Source: Limnephilus marmoratus (taxonomy: Eukaryota; Arthropoda; Insecta; Trichoptera; Limnephilidae). Taken from it: 64,000 nt of DNA. The notes beneath the pieces are model-generated. The model made no database searches and was not told the DNA's origin. It saw nothing but the letters and a program-made list of their open reading frames with translations. Position numbers and translations under genes: made by a program. The stretch is taken from contig OU862928.1 of assembly GCA_917880885.1 (NCBI GenBank), positions 13,163,721 to 13,227,720 on the forward strand, written 5' to 3'. The stretch's first letter is position 1, and each line of letters opens with the position of its first letter. Shown piece by piece: positions 1 to 10,705 of the stretch.

Positions 1-1585
1 TTTTTATTTAAGATTAAATCTATAAAATGTGATTCATAGCCATTATTTACCGCTATTTTTTTAATTATTTTTAGTTCATTAGCAAAATTATAATCGGACA
101 TTGGAATTGTGACCAAACGATGGACCATTGAATGGAATGCGGAGTGCTTATGTGAAATAGGGTGATTGGAGGTGCTGTGTATGACAATATCAGTATAAGA
201 GGGTTTACGAAATATGTTAAAATCAATTTTGTTATTAACGATCGATAAGGTAAGGTCTAAATAATTTAAGGTTGAATTGTTGCCTATCTCTAACGTGAAT
301 TTAATCTGATTATGAAAAGAGTTTATAAGATTGAGGAAGGAATTAAGTTGACGTTCAGTCCCTGACCATATACAAAAAACATCATCAACATATCTTTTCC
401 AGTACAGAACGTTTTTAATAAGAGGTGAGGTACTAGATAAAATTTTATTCTCTAGGCTATCCATGAATATATCAGCAATCAGAGGACTGGTAGGGCTGCC
501 CATAGCCAGGCCGTCCCGTTGCTGATATATAACATTATTAAATTGAAAATAATTTTGATTCAGGCACATATTAAACAAGGAAGTTAAATCTTTTATTAAA
601 TCTGCAGAGAGATCAGAGCTATTTAGCAAATCAGAAATTAAACATTTACTCTCTTCGATGGGAACATTGGGAAACAAATTTACAACGTCAAAAGAAATTA
701 GTTTAGAATTACTAGGGAGAATCATATCTTTTAATTCTTCTACCAATGAAAAAGAGTTTTTAAGGGTATGTTTAGGTGAAAAAACATTGGTATTTTGAAA
801 CACATTAGTAATAACTGATGATATTTTAAAATTTGGGGCATTACAACACGAAACTACTGGTCTGATGGGGCAATGATTCTTATGTATTTTGAGGAACCCA
901 TATAATTTAGGAGTTTTGGGATTTTTATTTAAAAATTTTACTTTGTGATACGATTCATCTTGAAATATTTTAGTTTTACATGCTTGAAGAGTTTGTTTCA
1001 CATTTTCTTGGAACTTAATGGTTGGATCTTTCGTCAGTATTGTGAAATTGTCAGTATCGATGAAGTCCGCCACTTTTGTATTGTATTCAGTTCGAGGAAT
1101 TATAATTACTGTATTCCCCTTGTCCGCTTTCGTGAGGATTAAATCTTCATCAGCTAGTTTGGCACGAATATTCTTCATTATTTTCAACTCAGGATTTGGG
1201 TTAGGTTTAAATTTAGGTATTATTTTTTGTAAAGTTTCAGCACTTTTGTAACAGAATTTTTTTGGTTTATTACATAGAGCTGTGTCTATATCCACTGCAA
1301 CCTCTTCTATTGCAGCATTAAAATTATTATTAGAATATTTATGGTTGTATTTTAATCCCTTTGCCAATAGGGACGTCTCTTCTGGAAGAAAATGTACAGA
1401 AGACAGGTTCTGTACACGGTCAAAAAATGTATGGACCGGCTCTGGGTTACAATTATTAATAATATCCGGATTATTTACATGGCACAAGTTCTTCAGTTTT
1501 TTATTTACATAAAAACGGGCATGGTAACAGACTAAACAATCTAGAGGCGCTAGAAATAAAAAAAGCTGTAAAAACCAAAAGTCAT
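1..1585 (-). CDS. Penelope-like element reverse transcriptase, N-terminal and catalytic part, cut by window edge
   Basis: This ORF is open for about 528 codons from an ATG at 1585 to the window edge, with no stop. Penelope-like enzymes copy element RNA at a primed site. Visible signatures are LTKADKGNTVII in the N-terminal region, a motif A stretch with FDVVNLFPNVP, the block QQRDGLAMGSPTSP near 490-530, the catalytic YVDD near 385-395, and FRKPSYTDIVIH further on. The arrangement is typical of PLE reverse transcriptase rather than LINE or LTR types. The GIY-YIG endonuclease found at the C-terminus of many PLEs would lie outside the window. The long open frame suggests a relatively young copy. 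The ATG at 1585 is the first in frame, but initiation is not proven. Confidence 0.88.
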
Positions 1586-1975
1586 ATACTTAATAATCAA
1601 TTAGACATATCAAGCAGTCCTATATTAGGTCTGTTTCCGATAAACCCTTAAAAATAAAAATTCCCAGCGCTCCTTATCACCATGCCAGTTAATGCTTTGT
1701 TTCTCCAAATTTATTATTATAACCCATTAGTCTACATAATTATCTTTCTGTTTTTCCCATTACTTGAGTTCTTATGTTAATGTATTTTATGACCGTTTAT
1801 TTGTTTGTAATATTTGTATCATGTTGTCTCCCTCTATATTTTGTTATATATAAGCACACATTATGTACTTCTTGTTTAGTATTAATTTGTACCCTGATGA
1901 TGCTTAAGTTAAGCGAAACCGGTCGGTTCAAAAATTAATAAATCTCGTGGTTTTAAACAAAAAAGTATTTTATTT
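1586..1975. mobile_element. PLE terminal (pLTR-like) flank
   Basis: This AT-rich non-coding stretch lies between the PLE start codon and an unrelated copia fragment. It carries a hammerhead-ribozyme motif at 1886-1932. PLE terminal repeats are known to carry such ribozymes, so this is probably a PLE terminal repeat. The ribozyme is on the plus strand while the PLE ORF is on the minus strand, so the repeat may be inverted or may come from a second insertion. Confidence 0.5.
1886..1932 (+). ncRNA. Hammerhead ribozyme motif
   Basis: All hammerhead core elements occur in order. They are CTGATGA (1894-1900), a short helix II (GCTTA/TAAGC within 1902-1914), GAAA (1915-1918), a minimal palindromic helix III ACCGGT (1918-1923), and a predicted cleavage site after the GTC triplet at C1924. 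Helix I can form between 1886-1893 and 1925-1932 with 7 of 8 pairs. The very short helix III is the form described in Penelope-like elements and is thought to work as a dimer. Activity is inferred, not shown. Confidence 0.75.
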
Positions 1976-2002
1976 TATTAAATATGTCAAACCACAAAGT
2001 GA

Positions 2003-2236
2003 TTGCTTTCTACAATAATACAAAACATGTTAGTTTTGGAAGGATTATCAAATTGCATTACGACGGTAGACAAAGAAAACGATGCAAAAGCGAAAGCCAG
2101 ATTGATTTTAACTATTGATCCGTCATTGTATGTTCATATTAGAGAGGCAACAAGTGCCGTGAACTTATGGGAAAAGCTGAAATCTATGTTCGATGACTCA
2201 GGATTCTCCAGAAGAATAACTTTGCTGAGGAACTTT
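2003..2236 (+). pseudogene. Ty1/copia gag (UBN2-like) fragment
   Basis: A short open stretch reads VLEGLSNCI, then AKARLILTIDPSLYVHIREA, then LWEKLKSMFDD, then SRRITLLR. This spacing of Trp, Leu and the final Arg-Leu-Leu matches the gag region of Ty1/copia retrotransposons. Only about 75 residues survive. The frame is cut at about 2236, where a minus-strand LINE begins, and no protease, integrase or RT follows. It is a dead fragment. Confidence 0.65.
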
Positions 2237-2897
2237 CCTCTTATTCCAATTTTTCCTAGAGTTTTCAGAAGTTTTTTAGAGTTAATTGTGTCAAAAGCTT
2301 TAGAGTTATCGATAAATAAAACAATAACATGTAATTTATTATTTAATTGATTATTTATATAATTGGAAAAATCTTGCAGTAGTTTTTCAGTTTTTTTTTT
2401 CTTTGGAAGCCGTATTGATTTGGATCTATGAGAGTGAATTTTTAAATATAATTATTTAATTTATTTGATATAAATTTTTCGAGAATTTTTTCTAATGCTG
2501 GTAGTATACTAATAGGCCTATAATTTCCCAGTTCAATGTGTTTTCCACCTTTAAATATTGGTCTTGTAATGCTACATTTAAATTCTTGTGGAATTTTTGC
2601 TTGCTTTATTATCATATTGATTAAATGAGTAATTATTGGCCCAAGAGTTTTTATATTTCTTTTTAAATCAAACATTCTTATGTTGTCAATACCTGTGCTT
2701 TTAGAGTTTTTCATTTTTTTAACAATGTTTTCAATGTCAGTTATAGTAGCTCTTGGTATATATAAACTATGAGGTAGTTCTTCGAGTACTATATTAGTAG
2801 CTTTGTGATTGCATTTATGTAACATGTTGCTGATGCTATCCGAGAAGTAATTCACAAAATCATTTGACACAGAATCCTCAGTTCTATCTTTTAACAT
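2236..2897 (-). pseudogene. LINE ORF2 reverse transcriptase fragment
   Basis: The frame from 2897 to 2442 contains KSTGIDNI and GNYRPISILPALEKILEKF, the standard fingers/palm motifs of LINE reverse transcriptases. A different frame from about 2440 to 2236 continues with NSKAFDTINSKKL, motif A with its catalytic Asp. A poly-T tract at 2392-2401 marks the frameshift. It joins the upstream endonuclease frame only through another frameshift at about 2900-2950. The YADD box and thumb are absent. Confidence 0.75.
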
Positions 2898-2953
2898 ATA
2901 TCGTGTTATAGTTTCATCACAATCGTTTTTGGGTTTACGTCCTAAAATATTAT

Positions 2954-4153
2954 TTATCTCGTCCCAGGTTTTTTTGTAACATTAAAACAGTTTTTAAATT
3001 TATTGTTATAGTAGTTAATTTTATCTTTATTTATAAGTTTATTGACAAGGTTTCGTGTTTTTTTGTATTCTGTTTCAAATGTTTTGTTTGTTTGTGTACT
3101 TTTCCATTTTTTATAAAGTTTATCCCTTTTATTTATATGACATAATAATTCACTGCTTACCCATTCATTTATTGCAAAAGGTCGTGTTTTCGGGTTTTGC
3201 ACTATCGTTTTAGAACTACTCTTGTAAAATTTGTTAAATAAAGATTTTATTTTTTCATATAATGAAATACAATCCCTCTCCTCTATAAGTTTACTCCAGT
3301 TATAATCTTTGATATATCGATCAATAGCCTTTTGTGAGATAATTTGAATATACTTATTTGCAAAGTCTACCTGACGTTTATGAGATTTTATATTAATAGC
3401 AGTGATAAAATGATCGGCAATATTATTTTCACAGACGCAAGCAGTTATTTTCTTGCCTCTAAATTTGGCAAATATATGGTCAATACACGTGCGAGTAATT
3501 TGTCCATTTAATACAGCTTCTCTGGTTACTACATTAATGCATTTAGTTAAATAATGGTTAGTTAGTAAGTTTTCATATGAAGTTATGATATAATCTTGGT
3601 CATTAAGCAAATTAAGATTTATATCTCTAAGTAAGATAATATTTTCCTTACTATTAATTGTATCAAGATATGATGATAATTCCGTTAAAAATGAAGATTT
3701 ACTGAAATTAGGAGGTCTATAGATAGCTATTATATTAACTTTAGTTTTGTCCTGGAGTATGAGCTTTCCTGTTATATTTTCAAAATGTAGTGATTGGAAC
3801 GATTTTGGCCTAAATTCAAATTTATTTCTTATATACAATATAATCCCTCCTCCTGACTTATCAGTCCTACAGTAGTTATATGCATTATATCCTGGAATAT
3901 TATACAAACACGTACTTTCAATTTGAATAGATGTTTCACGTAGCATTATAATATCAATATGCTTCAAACAATTAAGTAAATATATATGCAGTATATTCCA
4001 ATATTTTTGTATAGATCTTATATTTAATTGAATACAAACAAGATTATCAGACGCATTTACGTTTTCTTTTTTTATCCAATCTTCTAAATTATTTACTGTA
4101 CTACATTCTATTTCGTTATCATTATCTATATACGAGAAATTATTCTGAGCCAT
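2954..4153 (-). pseudogene. LINE ORF2 endonuclease (EEP) domain
   Basis: This 399-residue open frame belongs to the exonuclease-endonuclease-phosphatase fold that nicks target DNA for LINE insertion. Visible motifs are QLNIRSI near the start, GGGIILYI, AIYRPP, a degraded catalytic block reading LLRDINLNLL (family norm GDFN), and TCIDHIFAK. The expected Ser-Asp-His is read as ADHF. The Gly to Arg and Ser to Ala changes at conserved positions, and a frame break before the RT, mark it as inactive. The Lys-rich C-terminal third is the usual linker to the RT. Confidence 0.8.
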
Positions 4154-4160
4154 TGAATTC

Positions 4161-4736
4161 GTAGTTAAATTTTATGCAATACAATAAGATTGTGTTACGA
4201 AGTTTTGTTGATTTTACATATTGAAATATTTCTATAAGAAATAACTCTATATTATAATGCAGTATAAGCTTCAATTTAGTACTTGATATAATTACATACA
4301 TTTTTTTTCTAATACCCGTATTTATACTTAGCGTAATACAGTTATAAACAGTTATTATACAAGTTAATATTATGATAAAGCATTTGTTTTTATCAACGAC
4401 ATCACAATTCTTTTTCTTAAAGTAAAAGCCCTTAGTATAATATAATGATACAAAATAGTTTTCCATGCTTTTAACATGAAATAATATTACAAATATTTGA
4501 TTTTTAGATAAAACAATAAAATTTAATATTTTTGTTAGGTTGATTATATCCCATACATAAAAAATATATTAAACACATATTTTTATTATCTGTCCAGTAA
4601 ACATGAAAAGAGAGCAATATAAAATAACTCCATTTATGAAACCTAAACTATAATTAATATCTTTTGTAGGTTTCAGCCGGTAAGAATAATTTTTTTTTGT
4701 TTTGTTTAAAAAGAGAAGAATTTTGAGTATATAATA
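4161..4736. other. AT-rich non-coding interval
   Basis: I see no domain here. It probably holds the 5' UTR of the LINE at 2.2-4.2 kb and unassigned DNA up to the 3' end of the next LINE. Small open frames of Leu/Ile/Tyr-rich composition have no recognisable motif. Confidence 0.4.
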
Positions 4737-4910
4737 ATAATTATTATTATTATTATTCCAGGATGTGGGGAGGATAGTGCAATCCCACACACGTCCCATA
4801 AAGTTGTACATATTTACACAACAGATAAAGTAAAAAAAATAAATAGAACAAACAAATGTAAAAGACATAAGCGATAATAGAAATAAAATAAATAATCAAT
4901 TATAATGTAG

Positions 4911-5227
4911 GACGTGGTCTGGAGTGAGCTCGGGCCCAGCGCTCGCTCAGGAGTGGCGCTTGGTGCTGGAAGGCTGCGATCACCACTGTGTTATCGGAAG
5001 CCATTAGCCGCATCCTGGCTCCAGTGACCCGGTGTCTCATCAGACCGGCGAATCCGTGTAGTCCTAGCTCCGTAAACATTGATGATGCGCTGCTGTATCT
5101 TCTGTATCCAAACATATGTAATTCTGCAAGCATCATTATATTGGATCCGGAGTCGTTCTATTGAGCTCGTACGGTAGTGACACCATGTTTCACATGTATA
5201 TAGGTTAGTGCAAAATGCATTGAACAA
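4911..5227 (-). pseudogene. LINE ORF2 C-terminal domain, separated by fold-back
   Basis: Two overlapping minus-strand frames carry CETWCHYRTSSIERLRIQYN, then HMFGYRRYSSASSMF and GLMRHRVTGARMRLM. This Arg/Tyr-rich region is the usual tail following the RT thumb of such LINEs. It continues the ORF that ends at 5484, but the inverted duplication and at least one more frameshift lie between. Confidence 0.7.
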
Positions 5228-5240
5228 TGTTTTTTTTACA

Positions 5241-5490
5241 ATACTTGGGACACATTATTACTGAAGACCTCTCGGATGACGGTGATATTGAACGACAGCG
5301 GAGAAGTATCAGTATACTGTCTAATGTGATTGCCCGAAGATTCTTCAAATGCAGTAACAATGTAAAAAAAACATTGTTACTGCATTTGAAGAATCTTCGG
5401 GCAATCATAGACAGTATACTGATACTTCTCCGCTGTCGTTCAATATCACCGTCATCCGAGAGGTCTTCAGTAATAATGTGTCCCTAGTAT
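5241..5490. repeat. Inverted duplication (hairpin), arms about 120 bp
   Basis: The arms 5241-5363 and 5371-5490 are near-perfect reverse complements around a 7-A spacer. They differ by a Leu-codon/TAG change and a 3-bp indel. Both arms encode the same LINE segment (GHIITEDLSDDGDIERQRR). The centre is the native quasi-palindrome AACAATGT-A7-ACATTGTT, so the structure looks like a template-switch fold-back. Confidence 0.92.
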
Positions 5491-7685
5491 TTTACATTCT
5501 TAGATGCGTTTATGTTTTCCTCATTAAGTTTTACAGGGAGCGTTGTCTCGGGATTTTTTCCATGGTGGAATGCAATTAGTTCCGTCTTCTTGGGATTGTA
5601 CATCATGTTGTGGTCATTTGCATATTCTTCACAGATTTTTAATAATGTTCTCAACCCCTTGATCGACGGAGCTAGGAGAATCATGTCGTCCGCATAACTT
5701 ATGTGATTTAGGCATAAATTATTAATACGACAGCCCGCCCTGGTGTCCAGGCGATTTGATAATTCGTCCATGTATACATTGAACAGGATTGGGGACATAC
5801 ACCCTCCTTGCCTTACTCCTGATCGCAAATATATCGGTTGGGAGTACGTACTTGCCCACCGTATAACGTTTTCCTGCTGAGAGTGCCATCGGGATAGTGT
5901 GTTGATATACATAGTAGGTATATTTTTGGCTTTAAATTTCTCCCATAAGGTTTTATGACAGACCCTGTCGAACGCTTTGCTCAGATCTAAGAAGCATCCG
6001 TACACAGAAGTTTTTCGTTTTTTGTAATATTCTATTATTTGCTTAGCGGAGTATATTGCCATATTAGTGGATAATCTGTACTTAAAGCCGATCTGATTGT
6101 GTTTAGAATTGAGTTTACCTTCTATTTCAATCAGAATTACCCTTTCAAATAGTCTTGCAATTATAGTTGCCAGGGATATTGGCCGGTAGTTGCTGGAGTT
6201 GGTCATATCTGGCTTTCCTGATTTCAGGATCGGGGTTATAATGGTTTTCGTCATTGTACTCAGTAAATGGTTGTGTTTGAGGATTGCATTGAACAGAATG
6301 TTTAGTAGTTTAGGTATGTATCTACCTCCGTACCTTATGTGTTCAATACTTAAACTATCATGTCCCGGAGATTTACCGGCCTTAGTAGCTTTGATGGCCT
6401 TCATTATATTATTTTCAGAGAGGAAGACGTTTTGTCCATCATATTCCATAAAATCAGGAGCAGTCGGTGCTTCGTTTCCAGAAATATCTGCAAAGGTTCT
6501 TCTAAATGTCCTGGCAATTTCCTCCGTATTTGTGGACCCGTCAATTTGGCTGGCGATTCGAGCGTTTGGTTTGATCAGATTGTTGCTTTTCTTCCAGAAT
6601 TGAGCAAACTGTTTTGTGTCAAGCGATTTTACGATTTCGTCTATCTTTGTTTGTTCGGCAGAGTTTTGGCAGTGTTTGAGGGCTCTTTTAAACTCCTTCC
6701 TTTTCTGTTTTCTTTCATCCGCAATGGGGCCTTGTGATGGTCTCCCGTTTTGAATCCACGTCATCAATGCCGATCTGGATTTTTCGCATTGTTCCTTGAC
6801 TTTTTGATTCCACCCGGAAATGTGACGATATGTTTTTAGTTCACTTTGATTGCTCTCCCGATAGAATACAATGTCGGCAGCCTTTCTTAGGGCTTCCACG
6901 ATATCTGTGTACATATTGTCCATGCTTTGCATATGATCGCATTTATCACATGTAGACTCAGAATTACATATGGATTCGGAGTGTCTTTGATATGTTACAT
7001 GGAGTAATGCTTCTGCCACAGACGTATATTCATTGATTTTCTTGTTGTTAGTCCTTCGCCATATTATATTATTAGGCTGTTTCGGGGCACTAAAGACGGT
7101 AGCAGGTAGGTTTTCAGCAGCGAATATGCAAGATGTCGGCCGGTGATCGGACCAGTCAGTATCATAGTGTATATGCAGATTATGTATTTTGTCCTTGAGA
7201 TTGTTAGTGCATATACAATGATCGAGCCAGGAAGTGGTATTGTGTGCATCGCTAACATATGTATATGTGTCGTTGGGTAGTCTTTCCATATCGATACAAC
7301 TGTAGTTATTTTCAGTGTAGAAAAATGATAGTTCTTTCCCAAATACAGAAGATGGGTGAGCGTTGAAATCTCCCAACACGATGGTTTCAGAGTATTCATT
7401 GTCTTGAATGATCGTTTGTATTTTGGACAGGTAGTTGGTGAAGTCAGTAAGGTTGTCGGCATGACATACCGGCATGTAGACAGTCAGTACACATATTGTC
7501 CCTCCTTTGGTGGTTATCTGAATACCAGCGATACGGTCATCTCTACATGGTATTACGGAAGCTTGCAACTCATTCCTCCAAAGTGCCGCGACTCCTCCAT
7601 AGGGTCGTCCCCTCAGCGGCCCGTTAGCTAAATCTACGGCAGATGTGCCCCATCCCTGAAAGTTTGGATGAATTTTGGATAGATT
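5484..7685 (-). pseudogene. LINE ORF2: endonuclease plus reverse transcriptase
   Basis: The open frame reads upstream of its first ATG (7568) to about 7685 with GRPYGGVAALWRNELQASV, so the true N-terminus is lost. Endonuclease motifs are VLGDFNAHP, WLDHCIC and SDHRPT. The RT has GHDSLSIEHI, NYRPISLATIIARLFERV, LDLSKAFDRVCH (motif A), SGVRQGGCMSPILFNVYMD and the catalytic ISYADDMILLA. The frame ends at a TAG that replaces a Leu codon in a KYLGHII-type motif just before the inverted duplication. About 700 codons with all catalytic residues remain, so it was probably broken recently by the nonsense change and the fold-back. Confidence 0.88.
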
Positions 7686-8344
7686 AAAGAATTTAGTATA
7701 GATTAGTATAGATTAAAGAATGTAGTATATTTTAGTATAGATTAAAGAATTTAATGTTAAATATTTAACAATATAAAAGTGATTGTATCTAGAGCTAATT
7801 GGTACAAGTAATTTTTGATAAAGACTTAATAAATATAAAATAAACTGTATGTTCACATCTAGTGTTATTTCAGAATATTTATGATATTTAAATTTTTTTT
7901 AAAAGCTGTTGTTATATTTATGAATGTGAAATATAGTACACAGTGAATATATGCATGTTTAAGTAAACAAAAAAATGTTATTTAAAGTGTCGTTATGATA
8001 TTACTGTTCAAAAAATAATGTAATATAATAATTTTATTTTTGTTAATTATTTGGTGATCTTTTATAATTTTTATAACAATATTTATGTAATAAAATGAAT
8101 TTTTAATAACAGAATATGAGGACGTTTGGAAATCTAATGTCTTTATACAATGATTTTTTTCTTTAAAATAGTATACAAATAGAAAAGTGTAATGTTTAGC
8201 AAAAACAACGTAAATTGTATTTATTGAAATGTAGCAAATTCTACGAGAAAAATTCATATGTAATATAATAGCACTATATCTACTTTGAGACAGGTTTAAT
8301 GTTATTTCTAGTCAATATTCTATTTTTTCTTTTGCTAAAATGCT
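7681..8344. other. AT-rich spacer with short tandem repeat
   Basis: About three units of ATTAAAGAAT(T/G)TAGTATA lie at 7681-7755. The rest is AT-rich with no domain. It separates a LINE ORF2 from an upstream LINE ORF1 on the same strand. Confidence 0.45.
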
Positions 8345-9324
8345 CATTTTTTATACACATTGCATTTCGTATTGTCGTTTGCAGAATGCCTAATGTGAAT
8401 ATTCCATTTCATTTTTTTTAGTTTTGCTATCACAGTTTTTACATTTAGGTTCTTTATCTTTGTTAGCACAATCTTTGTAGGAATGATCACCAGCGCAGTG
8501 TGTACACAACGGTTTGTCATTTTCTTTATGAAGACACCTGACAGAAGTATGTCCAAAGCCCAAGCAGTGAAAGCACTGAACCACAGGGCGGGCATCCTCT
8601 ACTTGTATTCTCTGGTACCCCAAATAGATTTTACCGGTAGAAACTAACCATCTTATTTTAGTACTAACTTCTATTATGTAATTAGATGTGTTATTATATT
8701 TGTTTTTCAAGATCTTTTTTAACGTCATCTCAATTTCTGGTTTATCTATCATTACAGCCTTGATATCTTCATTCTGTTCGATAATATCTTGTAAAATATC
8801 ATCCTTATTATAGTCATTAGTAATGCCCTTAAGGATTACAGTTGGTCTTTTCTTTTTAATTTCTGTAGCACTGATGTCTTTGAACTCGTCCCCAATAGCT
8901 TTACTCATTTTTTCCGCATCGTACTTTGTCGAACATTTTATAAGTATTCTATTGTTAGATATCGCATTAACACCAATCACTTTGGCACCAATCTTACTTA
9001 AGCTAATTTTCTTCCTGATTTTATTTTGTATATTTTCTGAAGATTCTTCAGCATTGTTGGATGAAACTATTAATTTGTAATCACTTTTCAATGTTTTATT
9101 TTGATTTTCAGCTACTTTCCCATATCCAAATTTGGTTCAATTATTTTTTCTTTTGCTTCAGACAATTGAATAGTTAAATGTCCCATCCAGTTTAATAGAG
9201 CATTTGTTTTCGTTGTAATTAGGTGAATTTGTTCCTTGTTGAATTTATAAACTTTATCTTGAACACAATTGAGCAAATCATCAATTGCCTCCTTCGCAGA
9301 ATCCATAAATTGATGTGGGTTCAT
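8345..9324 (-). pseudogene. LINE ORF1 (gag-like, CCHC zinc knuckles)
   Basis: This is an RNA-binding, nucleocapsid-like protein of a LINE. An N-terminal piece (9324-9112) rich in Glu, Lys and Leu is likely helical and begins with ATG. After a frameshift the main frame (9091-8390) carries an RRM-like region, then zinc knuckles CFHCLGFGHTSVRC and CTHCAGDHSYKDC and a partial third beginning CKNCDSKT. A second frameshift at about 8404 moves the tail (HSANDNTKCNVY) into another frame. It could belong to either minus-strand LINE downstream, and linkage to the one at 7.7 kb is not proven. Confidence 0.82.
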
Positions 9325-10143
9325 TTTTTTTATAAGTTATCGCCTTCTCTGTATTAATTCTATTTTGTAATGATATCCAATAATACAAACAATACAAATA
9401 TTAAGAAATAATCGTTCTATTTATAAGGTAGGTAATTGCGATTTTATCAGCAAGATACAACTACACGAATTATCAGAAATAAATATCAAAGAGGGGGACT
9501 TGTTTTTATTTATTCTAACAGCGGGTAAATATGTTATTTCCAACCATAATAAAATGATATAGGAAACAAAATTACTCATGTAGGTATATCAAACCGTTAA
9601 TGCGGGTAATTATTTTTGTGCGATGTTATAAAACGTAATCTCATTCTGCTGGTTTCTATTAATATTGTGGTTCAAAATATATACGGCTCGCTAGGATCAT
9701 AAAATGTATGGTATTTTATGTTGTGAGAGTGGATTATGTGTTTATGTCAAAGAATGACTGGCGAAGGACCTTGATTTTGTGTTACTATCACTGCTAAAAA
9801 TGATAAAATACATGTTGCATAGAAAAGGAGAGGACTCACCGGAAAAGGGTAAAGCACTTGTAGGCTGGCAATGCACTTGTATGATTCCTTTCCCATCCAA
9901 GAGGCACAATCACAATAGGCGTAAATGTTCGTTATTTTGATAGTACACGGCGCAGTTATTTTAATAGTGGATTAACCGATAGCGGAAGCACAGTGGTGAT
10001 CTTGCGACGGGAGTTTATTGCAGACTGGTTAAGATTGTATGTAATATTGACGGGTTGGCAATTGGGAATAGGTAGGACAAAGGACTTGCAACAATAATTT
10101 ATACCAATTCCAAGCAGCGACAGTATGTATGCGTGCTATGTAG
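9325..10143. other. Non-coding interval upstream of BEL/Pao gag
   Basis: No ORF or domain is recognised. If the BEL/Pao element had a 5' LTR and leader they should be here, but I found no stretch matching DNA after its 3' end, so no LTR is called. Confidence 0.3.
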
Positions 10144-10425
10144 GTGTGTGTATGTGTAGGTATGTGTATAGGCGTAACCACGTTTTCGCTCCCAGCATTT
10201 AGTGGTGATTACTCGAAATGGTTATCTTTTAAGGATGCTTTCGTCACGTTAGTGGGTAATAATAAATCTTTCGATAATTTTCAGAAAATTTTCTATTTGC
10301 GTGACTGTTTAAAAGAAAAGGCCTCAGAAATATTAAACACACTTGAAATTACCCAAGACCATTTCGAAATAGCTTGGCAGGTTTTATCAAATGGATTTGA
10401 AAATAAGCGTGTAATAGCTAATTTT
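10144..10425 (+). pseudogene. BEL/Pao gag, N-terminal part
   Basis: The frame reads LPAFSGDYSKWLSFKDAF, then FQKIFYLRDCLKEKA, then WQVLSNGFENKR. This is the DUF1759-type gag core of Pao-family elements, which forms the virus-like particle. The upstream gag N-terminus is missing. The frame is interrupted right after NKRVIAN by a short minus-strand insertion and resumes near 10706. Confidence 0.8.
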
Positions 10426-10705
10426 TTTATTTTTTTTTTATTTATTAAATTTCAGAATACATTTTGTACAAAAATTTGAGTAGACCCACAAAGCTGTCAT
10501 ATGGCAGCTTGTCTGCAGGTTCTAACAATTTAAACATTCTTAATATAATATCTAAGAAAATATTTGTAAATACATTTATAGTTTTAAGGAAACATTAGAA
10601 TAGATCACATAGTAATATTAGATAATTTAACTTACAGCTATAAATATATAAGATATTTTAATAAACTATTTATATATAAACTATTACTAAAGATATTTCA
10701 ATCAA
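10426..10705 (-). mobile_element. LINE/SINE 3'-tail insertion within gag
   Basis: The insert starts on the plus strand with a T-rich tract and TTTATTAAATTTCAGAATAC. Read on the minus strand this is a 3' end finishing in AATAAATAAA plus poly-A. Gag coding stops on one side and resumes on the other. The source family is not identified and the target duplication is unclear. Confidence 0.6.

Larger units (their letters stand above)
2236..4160 (-). mobile_element. Degenerate non-LTR retrotransposon (LINE), minus strand
   Basis: On the minus strand an endonuclease domain (4153 to 2954) is followed by the first part of a reverse transcriptase (2897 to 2236), the order of ORF2 in Jockey/CR1-like LINEs. 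The element ends abruptly against the copia gag fragment, soon after RT motif A, so the palm, thumb and 3' UTR are missing. The clade was not resolved. AT-rich DNA to about 4470 may be its 5' UTR. Confidence 0.8.
4737..7685 (-). mobile_element. 5'-truncated LINE with internal fold-back, minus strand
   Basis: Reading the minus strand, the element runs from a truncated endonuclease (7685) through the RT to a C-terminal domain (4911). A 3' UTR follows and ends in an (AAT)n tail at about 4737-4757, a common terminus for insect LINEs. The RT is interrupted at 5490 by a 120-bp inverted duplication. The 5' edge at about 7685 abuts a short ATTAAAGAAT-type tandem repeat. The clade is uncertain. Confidence 0.85.
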
